Of a stretch of DNA of 16,095 nucleotides, positions 1 to 6,448 are shown one piece after another (within the stretch, counting starts at the first letter, position 1; every line of letters starts with the position of its first letter). The DNA comes from JARLFX01 sp036404255 (GTDB taxonomy: Bacteria > Acidobacteriota > Terriglobia > Terriglobales > Acidobacteriaceae), in contig DASWOP010000140.1 in the NCBI GenBank assembly GCA_036404255.1, positions 1 through 16,095 of the forward strand, in the 5' to 3' direction. Below the pieces are notes generated by a model. That model worked only from the letters and a program-made list of their open reading frames with translations. It was not told the DNA's origin and ran no database searches. The translations under genes were made by a program, and so were the position numbers.

Positions 1-1524
1 CTGCTGGCGCAGGTAGATGGACATCTCCAGCGCGGTAACGCGAAGGCGCTGCGCGGCGGGCTGGGAGACGTGTTTGAGAGGGCGCAACGTCTCTTCCATG
101 CTGAGGAGCGGGTGCAGCTCGCGCAGACCTTCCGCTGCCATCTCAGGCTCCATCACGGAGGGAAGCTCCCATGGCATATACAGCCCACGCCGCAGCAGAT
201 AAGCGCCGGGGTAGGTGCCGCCGTATTCCAGCATGCCGGCATATTTGGGCGAGGTCATGCGCTTCATGACCGGTGCCGTAACCATGCGCCATGCTTTGCC
301 CAGCAGCGGGATGGATGCGACGGTCGAGAGAGTTTCCACGAGTTGCGGAACCTGGTGATAGCTGGGGTATCCGGCGAAGAGTTCGTCGCCGCCGATGCCG
401 GAGAGCGCGACTTTGAATCCGGCCTGCCGGCTCATGCGGCTGACGAAGTACGTGTTCACGCCATCGATCGTGGGCTGATCCATCGCATGGAGCAGAGAGG
501 AGCGTTCCTGCTGGAAGGCCTCGCGGCCTACGTAGTAGGAGTGATGCGCAGCACCATAGATGTGGGACAGGGTTTCAGACAGCGGGGTCTCATCCAAGGG
601 GGTATTGCGCATGGTGTCAAAGCCGAGCGTGAGTGCCTGAATGGAGACATCCGGCAGCTCAGACATCAAAGCCAGAATGGTCGCGGAGTCCCGCCCGGCG
701 GAGAGAAAGAGGGCCACCGGAACATCGGAGACCATGTGCGACTGGACGGCATCGTGCAAGGCATCGTGCAACAGATCGTCCGGTGGCTGATGGGAGGGAT
801 ACTGCGCGCGCGTGGCGCCATCGGCAAGTTCATCGACCAGGTGTGCGTAACATCGGACGCGCGGTTCACTGCCGTTCTGGTGCAGCGTCATGCAGTGGCC
901 AGCGGGCAGGGAACGGATTCCGCGATAGAGGGTGTAGGGTTCCGGCACTGTTCCCCAGAGATAGAAGCCAGCGTGTCCGGCAGGCTCCGGCGAGCGATCT
1001 ACCGACGGCGAGGCGAGCAATGCCTTCACCTGGGAGGCAAAGGTGACCACACCGCCTGCCTGGCTGAAGTAGAGGGGCTTGATGCCGAGGGGATCGCGCG
1101 CAATGAACATGCTGCGCTGCTTCACGTCGTAGATGGCGAGGGCAAACATGCCGCGCAGGTGGCCGAGCATCTCTTCGCCGTATTCACGGTAAAGGGCGAG
1201 GAGAACTTCGGTGTCCCCGGTGGAGCGGAAGCGATGGCCCTTGGCGAGAAGGTTGTTGCGCAGTGCGGTGTAGTTGTAAATTTCACCGTTGAAGGTGATG
1301 CCGAAGGCGTCGTCTTCAGTGAACATCGGCTGCGAGCCGCTCTCGGTGATGTCGAGAATGGAGAGCCGGCGATGGGCGAGGCCAGCGCGGCGGTTCGGGG
1401 CCATCCACAGGCCTGCACCATCCGGGCCGCGCAGATACATCGCATCGCGCACGCGTAGTAATTCTTCCTGAGACGGAGCATGGCCCCGACTATCGTACTC
1501 AAAAAATCCTGCGATTCCGCACAT
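1..1524 (-). CDS. asnB: Asparagine synthase (glutamine-hydrolysing), partial (3' end outside window)
   Basis: Transfers the amide nitrogen of glutamine to an ATP-activated aspartate (or related acid). The reading frame begins MCGIAGF, with the class II glutamine amidotransferase nucleophile Cys2, and continues with LAHRRLSI, FNGEIYN and GDTEVL, the glutamine-binding motifs of the N-terminal domain. The synthetase domain has a PP-loop-like SAGRDS at residues 275-280 and a strong SGIGGDELFAGY at 375-386. The ATG at 1524 is preceded by AGGAA (reverse complement of 1533-1537) with 8 nt spacing, so the start is secure. No stop occurs in 508 codons; the family is usually 600-650 residues, so roughly the last 100 lie off the left edge. 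The PP-loop is normally SGGxDS; here the first Gly is Ala and the x is Arg. Family assignment is firm. Whether the product is free asparagine or a modified cell-surface or peptide substrate cannot be told from the sequence. Confidence 0.95.
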   Translation of the reverse strand, partial: MCGIAGFFEYDSRGHAPSQEELLRVRDAMYLRGPDGAGLWMAPNRRAGLAHRRLSILDITESGSQPMFTEDDAFGITFNGEIYNYTALRNNLLAKGHRFRSTGDTEVLLALYREYGEEMLGHLRGMFALAIYDVKQRSMFIARDPLGIKPLYFSQAGGVVTFASQVKALLASPSVDRSPEPAGHAGFYLWGTVPEPYTLYRGIRSLPAGHCMTLHQNGSEPRVRCYAHLVDELADGATRAQYPSHQPPDDLLHDALHDAVQSHMVSDVPVALFLSAGRDSATILALMSELPDVSIQALTLGFDTMRNTPLDETPLSETLSHIYGAAHHSYYVGREAFQQERSSLLHAMDQPTIDGVNTYFVSRMSRQAGFKVALSGIGGDELFAGYPSYHQVPQLVETLSTVASIPLLGKAWRMVTAPVMKRMTSPKYAGMLEYGGTYPGAYLLRRGLYMPWELPSVMEPEMAAEGLRELHPLLSMEETLRPLKHVSQPAAQRLRVTALEMSIYLRQQ

Positions 1525-1666
1525 CGTGCAATTTCCTACAACCAAGAAAAACAAAGGGAGAGAGTTCCGCAAGTATACGGGGTATATCTCCTGGAGCGGG
1601 GATTATTTCTTCCTGCTGATGCTATTTAGAGCATTTTCGATTGAGCTGTTTACTGTGGGGGGGAGA

Positions 1667-1764
1667 AAAGGTGATCTCCGGGGCTAAAGCCCCTTCCTTT
1701 TCCTGTGCCTTCTTCCGTGGGGCTGAAGCCCCACTCCCCCCGGCTGAAGCCGGGGGCTTAATCC
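1667..1764 (+). repeat. Three-hairpin dispersed repeat, copy 1
   Basis: Three consecutive palindromes share the core GCTRAAGC: GGGGCTAAAGCCCC at 1680-1693, GTGGGGCTGAAGCCCCAC around 1717-1734, and CCCCCGGCTGAAGCCGGGGG at 1737-1756, ending in CTTAATCC. The same order, spacing and ending recur at 8436-8535 and 13492-13580, all in the + orientation. It looks like a REP/REPIN-type extragenic element; no associated transposase is present in the window. Structure is seen directly; mobility is inference. Confidence 0.9.
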
Positions 1765-1766
1765 TG

Positions 1767-1856
1767 GCAATCTTGCTGATCCACGCAATCTTGCTGATCC
1801 ACGCAATCTTGCTGATCCCTGCAATGTTGCTGATCCACGCAATCCTGCTGATTCAC
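1767..1856 (+). repeat. Five tandem 18-bp repeats
   Basis: Units of 18 bp begin at 1767, 1785, 1803, 1821 and 1839. Units 1 and 2 are identical (GCAATCTTGCTGATCCAC); the others carry one to three substitutions. They start 3 bp after the end of hairpin element copy 1. A forward frame across them would give a repeated ILLIHA peptide, but no ribosome binding site or homologous protein supports translation. There are no spacers, so it is not a CRISPR. Confidence 0.9.
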
Positions 1857-1958
1857 GCGAGCTGGGTGGGTCAATTCGTTAGCCGGTGTTAACACGTGAA
1901 ACAAAGATGCTCTAGCCGCTTTATGGAGTTGGGGTAGAGTTAAGAGCGGAGAAACGTT

Positions 1959-3668
1959 ATGAACATTCGATACTCGCTTCCGACAGATTTGCAGACAGCC
2001 CTGGATGCCGCGCTCACCGATTGGGCAGGCAAAAACAAGCTCGCCAAGCTGTGGGCGAAGGATGCCACGCTCTGGACCAATGACGATGAAGGCAAGTGGC
2101 TCGGCTGGCTGGACATTGTGGAACGGCAGCAGAAGCAACTGCCGGATTACACCGCGTTGGCCGCCGATGTGAAGCAAGCAGGCTTTACGCACGCGCTGCT
2201 GCTGGGGATGGGCGGGTCTTCGCTGTGCCCTGAGGTGCTGGCGGTGACGTTTGGCCACCAGCCGGGAGCGCCGGAGCTGCACATTCTGGACTCGACCGAT
2301 CCGGCGCAGGTCGCTGCGGCGGAACATGCGGTGAACCTGAAGACGACGGTGGTGATCGTCGCGAGCAAGTCGGGTTCGACGCTGGAGCCGAATATTCTGA
2401 AGCAATACTTTTTTGACCAGATGGAGAAGGCTGTAGGCAAGGGAAACGCGGGCAGCCACTTTATCGCGATCACCGATCCGGGATCGAAGATGGAGCAGGT
2501 CGCGAAGGCGGACGGCTTCCGCAAGATCTTCTATGGCGATGCGACGATCGGCGGGCGCTTCTCTGCGCTGTCAAACTTCGGGCTGGTGCCCGCGGCGGTG
2601 ATGGGGCTGGATGTAGAGCGCTGGCTGGCTGCGGCGCAGCGCAGTGTGGAAGCAGCGAAGAACGCCGACCTGAAGAATAATGCGGCTGCGGTGCTTGGGC
2701 TGATTCTCGGACTGGCGCACAATGCGGGGCAGAACAAGATCACTTACTTCACGTCGCCGGAGATTCACGACCTGGGCGCATGGCTGGAACAGTTGATCGC
2801 TGAATCCACGGGCAAGCTGGGCAAGGGAATTACGCCGGTGGACCGTGAGCATATTGCAGCGCCTGCGGTGTATGGGACTGACCGGCTCTTCGCGTATGTG
2901 AAGCTGAAGGGCAGCGACAGCGCACAGCTGGATGCGAAGGTGAAGGCGCTGGAAGATGCAGGGCAGCCGGTGGTCCGGTTTGAGATTGAGGACCGCTATG
3001 AGCTGAGCGCGGAGTTCTTTACGTGGGAGATTGCCACGGCCATTGCCGGGTCGGTGATGGAGATCAACCCGTTCAACCAACCGGATGTGGAAGCGGCGAA
3101 GATCGCAACGCGCGCACTGACCAGCGAGTACGAGAAGACGGGCAAGCTGGCGGAACTGACTCCGCTGCTGGAGCAGGACGGCATCAAGCTGTTTGCGGAT
3201 GAGCGTTACACGGCGGTGCTGACCGCGGCGGCGAAGGAGAAGACGCTGGCGGGCATCATGCGCGCGCATCTGGAGCAGATTGGTGCGGGTGATTATTTCG
3301 CAGTGCTGGGCTTCATCCACATGACGCCGGGGCACGAGGCGATCATCCAGGAGTTCCGGCACAAGGTGCGGAGCGCGAAGAAGGTGGCGACGTGCCTGGG
3401 GTTTGGGCCGCGCTTCCTGCATTCGACGGGGCAGGATTATAAGGGCGGGCCGAACACCGGCGTGTTCCTGCAGATCACGGCGGACCATGCGAAGGACGTG
3501 GTGATTCCGGGCGCGAAGTATACGTTTGGAGTGGTGATTACGGCGCAGGCTGCGGGCGATCTGACGGTGCTGCAGGAACGTGGCCGGCGGGCGCTGCATG
3601 TGCATCTGGGGAAGGATGTGGATGCGGGGTTGAAGGCGCTGGATAAGCTGGTGGTTGGGGCGCTGTAG
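1959..3668 (+). CDS. pgi: Glucose-6-phosphate isomerase (stand-alone form of the Tal-Pgi type)
   Basis: Interconverts glucose 6-phosphate and fructose 6-phosphate in the cytoplasm. The 569-residue protein has the SIS-fold phosphosugar motifs LLLGMGGSSLCPEV, LDSTDP, VASKSGSTLEPN and GGRFSALSNFGLVPA. Toward the C-terminus it has FFTWEIATAIAG, HMTPGHEA and GFGPRFLHSTGQDYKGGPNTG, which should carry the catalytic Glu, His and Lys. The C-terminal motifs resemble the isomerase half of bifunctional transaldolase/phosphoglucose isomerase proteins of about 950 residues rather than the E. coli enzyme. The transaldolase half is absent: upstream are only repeats. The ATG at 1959 has GGAG at 1948-1951 with 7 nt spacing. 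Transcription ends at the hairpin at 3767-3796, shared with the convergent peroxiredoxin gene. Activity is inferred from conserved residues. Confidence 0.93.
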   Translation: MNIRYSLPTDLQTALDAALTDWAGKNKLAKLWAKDATLWTNDDEGKWLGWLDIVERQQKQLPDYTALAADVKQAGFTHALLLGMGGSSLCPEVLAVTFGHQPGAPELHILDSTDPAQVAAAEHAVNLKTTVVIVASKSGSTLEPNILKQYFFDQMEKAVGKGNAGSHFIAITDPGSKMEQVAKADGFRKIFYGDATIGGRFSALSNFGLVPAAVMGLDVERWLAAAQRSVEAAKNADLKNNAAAVLGLILGLAHNAGQNKITYFTSPEIHDLGAWLEQLIAESTGKLGKGITPVDREHIAAPAVYGTDRLFAYVKLKGSDSAQLDAKVKALEDAGQPVVRFEIEDRYELSAEFFTWEIATAIAGSVMEINPFNQPDVEAAKIATRALTSEYEKTGKLAELTPLLEQDGIKLFADERYTAVLTAAAKEKTLAGIMRAHLEQIGAGDYFAVLGFIHMTPGHEAIIQEFRHKVRSAKKVATCLGFGPRFLHSTGQDYKGGPNTGVFLQITADHAKDVVIPGAKYTFGVVITAQAAGDLTVLQERGRRALHVHLGKDVDAGLKALDKLVVGAL

Positions 3669-3686
3669 GCGGTGCTTGCGGTAGAG

Positions 3687-3722
3687 AAGCAGATTCCGCG
3701 CGCTTTGCTTCGGAATGACAAA
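3687..3722 (+). repeat. Small dispersed palindromic repeat ending in GGAATGACAAA
   Basis: These 36 bases match 11228-11263 at 34 of 36 positions. The outer arms ATTCCG and CGGAAT form a hairpin. Two degenerate copies of the tail (GAATGACAA near 3733 and GGATGACAA near 3751) follow before the pgi terminator. It is a second repeat family, unrelated to the three-hairpin element, sitting in the 3' flank of a gene. Confidence 0.8.
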
Positions 3723-3766
3723 TAAAATGGACGAATGACAACTGAAAAAGGATGACAAGTAACAGT

Positions 3767-3800
3767 AAAGGCCGTCGCGATTGCGACGGCCTTTTTGTTT
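3767..3800. terminator. Bidirectional rho-independent terminator between pgi and peroxiredoxin gene
   Basis: A perfect 12-bp stem, AAAGGCCGTCGC (3767-3778) with GCGACGGCCTTT (3783-3794), closes on a 4-nt GATT loop and runs into further T residues. The A-rich 5' arm gives a U-tract on the other strand, so it can end both the forward pgi transcript and the reverse peroxiredoxin transcript, whose stop codon lies 15-20 bases away. Confidence 0.92.
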
Positions 3801-3814
3801 TCGGGGTGACGAAG

Positions 3815-4471
3815 TTATTTGGGCTGGGGGACGATGCGGATGTAGGGCTTCGGCTCGGTCCAGGTGCCGTACTTTGCTTTGGCGTCGTCGTTGGAGACGG
3901 AGCCGGCGATGATGACGTCTTCGCCGGGCTTCCAGTTTGCCGGGGTGGCGACCTGGTGAGTGGCGGTGAGCTGGATGGAGTCCAGAACGCGGAGGATCTC
4001 GTCGAAGTTGCGACCGGTGGTCATGGGATAGGCGAGCTGAAGCTTGATCTTCTTGTCCGGGCCGATGACGAAGACGGTGCGGACAGCGGCGTTGTTCGCA
4101 GCGGTGCGGCCTTCGCAGGTGTCGCCTGCTTCTGCCGGGAGCATGTTGTAGAGCTTGGCAACGTGCAGGTCAGTGTCGCCAATCATGGGGTAGTTGACCT
4201 TGAAGCCCTTTACGTCTTCGATGTCCTTCTCCCACTTTTCGTGCGAGCTGACGGAATCTACACTGAGGCCGATGATTTTGGTGTTGCGCTTTTTGAACTC
4301 GCCCTCAAGGCCGGCCATGGTGCCGAGCTCTGTGGTGCAGACGGGGGTGAAGTCCTTGGGGTGGGAGAAGAGGACGGCGTAGCCGTTGCCGATGAAGTCG
4401 TGGAAGTTGATGGTGCCGTGGGTCGTTTCGGCCGTAAAATTCGGCGCTTCGTCATTAATGCGAAGGGACAT
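3815..4471 (-). CDS. 1-Cys peroxiredoxin (Prx6 type)
   Basis: Reduces hydrogen peroxide and organic hydroperoxides in the cytoplasm. The 218-residue length matches the Prx6 subfamily, which has a C-terminal dimerisation extension. The N-terminal thioredoxin-fold domain carries HPKDFTPVCTTE, with Thr42 and peroxidatic Cys45, and the conserved Arg falls at 131 (AAVRTVFVI). The later PMTTGRNFDEILRVLDSIQ and the WKPGEDVII segment are typical of Prx6 proteins. One further Cys (119, in AGDTCEGR) is not at the usual 2-Cys resolving position. The start at 4471 has AAAGG about 9 nt upstream. A promoter candidate lies at 4591-4619. No AhpF or other reductase is adjacent, so the electron donor is unknown. 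The family is certain; substrate range is not. Confidence 0.94.
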   Translation of the reverse strand: MSLRINDEAPNFTAETTHGTINFHDFIGNGYAVLFSHPKDFTPVCTTELGTMAGLEGEFKKRNTKIIGLSVDSVSSHEKWEKDIEDVKGFKVNYPMIGDTDLHVAKLYNMLPAEAGDTCEGRTAANNAAVRTVFVIGPDKKIKLQLAYPMTTGRNFDEILRVLDSIQLTATHQVATPANWKPGEDVIIAGSVSNDDAKAKYGTWTEPKPYIRIVPQPK

Positions 4472-4590
4472 GGGGAGTAACCTTTCTGGTTGTGGGGAAT
4501 GATGTTGGGCGTGACAGTGCGTCAGGCCGGTGGCTCACCGGGAGAGGGAGCGGCAACATCGTACGCGGGGAAGAAAAGGCATCGTATCTG

Positions 4591-4619
4591 AGCATAATGC
4601 GCCGGTTACGGCGATGCAA
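4591..4619 (-). promoter_or_regulatory. Candidate sigma-70 promoter of the peroxiredoxin gene with a palindromic spacer
   Basis: On the minus strand, TTGCAT (4614-4619) and TATGCT (4591-4596) are separated by exactly 17 bp. The spacer contains the inverted repeat CGCCG-GTTA-CGGCG (4600-4613), well placed for a repressor. It would give a 5' leader of about 110 nt. No transcript evidence is available. Confidence 0.45.
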
Positions 4620-4765
4620 CTGGCGCACATGCAGAAATTGGATGCGGCGAGGGGGGTGATGGCATCCAAAGAGATGTACCTGCTGAGGCTGGCAGGAGCC
4701 GTAGAATGTTGCAGAACAGACGCAGGGACCATAACTTTTTTCTGAAAATCGCGTCTGCATACATA

Positions 4766-4779
4766 GCGGCACGTGCCGC
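4766..4779. promoter_or_regulatory. Perfect 14-bp palindrome upstream of the BON-protein gene
   Basis: GCGGCACGTGCCGC reads the same on both strands and is centred about 45 bp before the preferred ATG at 4817. It could be an operator. If translation actually starts at 4706, it would instead lie in an alanine-rich coding segment and the palindrome could be a by-product of Ala/Arg codons. Confidence 0.3.
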
Positions 4780-4816
4780 GAGGGCAGCCGCAGAATATTC
4801 CGGGAGAGCAGCATCC

Positions 4817-6205
4817 ATGATTTCCTATTTTTCGAAACTAATTGAATTCAAAGCTGGCTGGCGCGCTGCTGTACTGGTTGCAGCCACTCTTGGTTTGACG
4901 GCTGCCGCGGTAGCGCAGAATGAGCCCGATCCTGCCGCGCAGAATGAAGCTCCGGTTACCGCGCAGGCTCCGGCCAAGGGACCAAAGACGATTCCTGACG
5001 CCCAGGTGGAGGCGAATGTGCTGAGTGCGCTGGCAGGCGCGCCTTCGCTGGCGGACCAGCCCATCAACACCACAACCACTTACGGCACGGTTACGCTGAG
5101 CGGAACGGTGAAGGACGAGGCTTCGAAGAAACTGGCGGCGCAGCTTGCCTCGACTTCGCTGGGCGTGCTGAAGGTGGTGGATGAACTGACCGTTGGCGAC
5201 ATTGGCGCGGCTGCCGGACAGCCGGTGGCTGAGGGCGCAGCGCCGCTGCCGAACTCCGCACCCGCAGTGAATGAGAACGCGCAGCAGCAGACGGAGCAGG
5301 GCATGGCACCGGCGCAATCGCAGGATCAGGCGCAGGGGCCGGATCAAGGGCCAGCGCAGGGTTATCCGCAGCAGCAGGGGCCGGGGAATCAGCAGGCCAA
5401 CCAGCCGCAGTATGCTCCGCAGCCGGGCTATCGCAATCCCCATTGCCCGCCGCTCTATACGCCGGACGGACGGCCCTATCCGCCGCCGCCGGGATGCGAG
5501 ACAGGCAACGCCTATGCGCCGGCTTATCCGGGGCGTTATCCCGGGCAGCAGCCTTACCCCAGCCAGACGGGTGGCAAGCAGGTCACGGTTCCGGCAGGCC
5601 AGCGTGTTCAGATTCGCGTCTCGCAGGGCATGGATGGAAAGCACACTAAGGTGGGCACGACGTTCAATGGAATCCTGATGAACGACGTGATTGCGGGTGG
5701 CGCGGTTGCTCTGCCGCGCGGCTCTGAGGTGACAGGAACGGTAGTGGACGCCAAGACTGCCGGTGGGCTGACGGGCTCGGGCGCGCTGGCGCTACAGTTG
5801 ACCAGCATCAGCTTTGGCGGGCAGCAGTATCCGCTGACGTCTGAGGTCTGGGGCATAAAGGGGCCGAGCAAGACGGGCAACACGGTGGGAAATGCCGTTG
5901 GACTGGGCGCGATGGGCGCGATCATTGGCGCGGTGGCAGGCGGTGGGCCGGGTGCGGCGATCGGCGCGGTGGCCGGCGGTGGAGTTGGGCTGGCGGCTTC
6001 GGCTGGATCCCAAGGGCCGCAGGCATTTGTTCACCCGGAGTCGCTGGTGAGCTTTACGACGGCTGAGCCCATCACGGTGACTACCGTCGGGCAGGAAGAG
6101 CTAAACCGGCTGGCTTCGGCAGCGCCGGGAGCGGCACCGCGGATGTACTACCGGCCGCGGCCCGGGGTCTACTACCGCCCGTATTACTACCAGTATCCCT
6201 GGTAG
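4817..6205 (+). CDS. Secreted BON-domain protein with Q/P-rich linker, glycine zipper and Tyr-rich tail
   Basis: From ATG 4817 (GGGAG at 4802-4806) the 462-residue product begins with a signal peptide: hydrophobic VLVAATLGLTAAAVA, with likely cleavage after AVA at 33. Residues 58-128 form a BON domain (DAQVEANVLSAL ... GTVTLSGTVKDEASKKLAAQLA ... VVDELTVGD), a fold linked to periplasmic or outer-membrane attachment. Residues 129-250 are low complexity, rich in Q, P, G and Y. Residues 251-350 form a beta-rich domain (VTVPAGQRVQIRVSQ, ALPRGSEVTGTVVDA) loosely recalling VirB10/TrbI-like barrels. Residues 357-400 are a glycine zipper, and 442-462 are Tyr/Pro/Arg-rich. An in-frame ATG at 4706 also has a good AGGAG (4694-4698) and would add 37 residues before the signal peptide; I prefer 4817 because it leaves a normal signal-peptide n-region. 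Function is unknown; an envelope role is likely. Confidence 0.82.
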   Translation: MISYFSKLIEFKAGWRAAVLVAATLGLTAAAVAQNEPDPAAQNEAPVTAQAPAKGPKTIPDAQVEANVLSALAGAPSLADQPINTTTTYGTVTLSGTVKDEASKKLAAQLASTSLGVLKVVDELTVGDIGAAAGQPVAEGAAPLPNSAPAVNENAQQQTEQGMAPAQSQDQAQGPDQGPAQGYPQQQGPGNQQANQPQYAPQPGYRNPHCPPLYTPDGRPYPPPPGCETGNAYAPAYPGRYPGQQPYPSQTGGKQVTVPAGQRVQIRVSQGMDGKHTKVGTTFNGILMNDVIAGGAVALPRGSEVTGTVVDAKTAGGLTGSGALALQLTSISFGGQQYPLTSEVWGIKGPSKTGNTVGNAVGLGAMGAIIGAVAGGGPGAAIGAVAGGGVGLAASAGSQGPQAFVHPESLVSFTTAEPITVTTVGQEELNRLASAAPGAAPRMYYRPRPGVYYRPYYYQYPW

Positions 6206-6227
6206 GCGGGAACCAAGGTCTGTACGC

Positions 6228-6259
6228 AGGAGCTGGGAGCGATCCTGGCTCCTTTTTTT
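6228..6259 (+). terminator. Rho-independent terminator after the BON-protein gene
   Basis: AGGAGC (6228-6233) or GGAGC (6236-6240) can pair with GCTCC(T) at 6248-6253, followed directly by seven T residues (6253-6259). It lies about 25 bp after the stop codon. A separate 6-bp inverted repeat, GAATCC-GGGT-GGATTC, follows at 6264-6279 with no T-run; its role is unknown. Confidence 0.8.
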
Positions 6260-6448
6260 GTGAGAATCCGGGTGGATTCCAAAATGCACGAAGCGCGGGG
6301 CATAAGCGATGCGGCTCATTTATACTTGAGGGGCAAGCCCTGCACGAGTTGTGACTGAAGTCGCATCCGCCATGCAAAATTCCGGGCCAATGCGCACCCG
6401 CCTGGGATCCAGGCGAAGGTATGCGCCGCACAAGGTAGCCGTTCGACG

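Larger units (their letters stand above)
1525..1958. other. Divergent intergenic region between asnB and pgi
   Basis: No credible gene lies in these 434 bases. From the asnB side it holds the asnB leader with a possible -10 TATACT on the minus strand (1572-1577, no good -35), then the three-hairpin element (1667-1764), five 18-bp tandem repeats (1767-1856), and a short pgi leader containing the 10-bp perfect palindrome GTGTTAACAC at 1886-1895. The palindrome could be an operator, but this is only inference. No clear sigma-70 promoter for pgi was found. Confidence 0.6.
4472..4816. other. Divergent intergenic region, peroxiredoxin / BON-protein genes
   Basis: These 345 bases hold a minus-strand promoter candidate for the peroxiredoxin gene (4591-4619), a weak plus-strand promoter-like pair (TTGCAG 4709-4714, 17 bp, TAACTT 4732-4737), and a 14-bp perfect palindrome at 4766-4779. 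Short open frames on both strands lack ribosome binding sites and recognisable sequence, apart from the possible upstream start of the BON gene at 4706. Confidence 0.55.

Noticed and set aside
70..1458. Long plus-strand open frame (462 codons) antisense to asnB
   Set aside because: It mirrors the asparagine synthetase frame, has no recognisable domain and is a by-product of GC-rich codon use on the other strand.
1767..1856. Possible CRISPR array
   Set aside because: The 18-bp units are directly adjacent with no unique spacers, and no cas genes are present.
1641..1892. Plus-strand frame with repeated ILLIHA peptide over the 18-bp repeats
   Set aside because: It arises because 18 is divisible by 3; there is no ribosome binding site, and the frame also crosses the hairpin element.
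2571..3758. Minus-strand open frame of 395 codons
   Set aside because: It is a shadow of pgi, Arg/His/Leu-rich with no motif, and it runs through the 3' repeat.
3752..4480. Plus-strand open frame of 242 codons
   Set aside because: It is antisense to the peroxiredoxin gene, which has all family motifs, and it begins inside the terminator region.
4530..4745. Small plus-strand ORF in the divergent intergenic region
   Set aside because: It has no ribosome binding site or homology I recognise and overlaps the peroxiredoxin promoter candidate.
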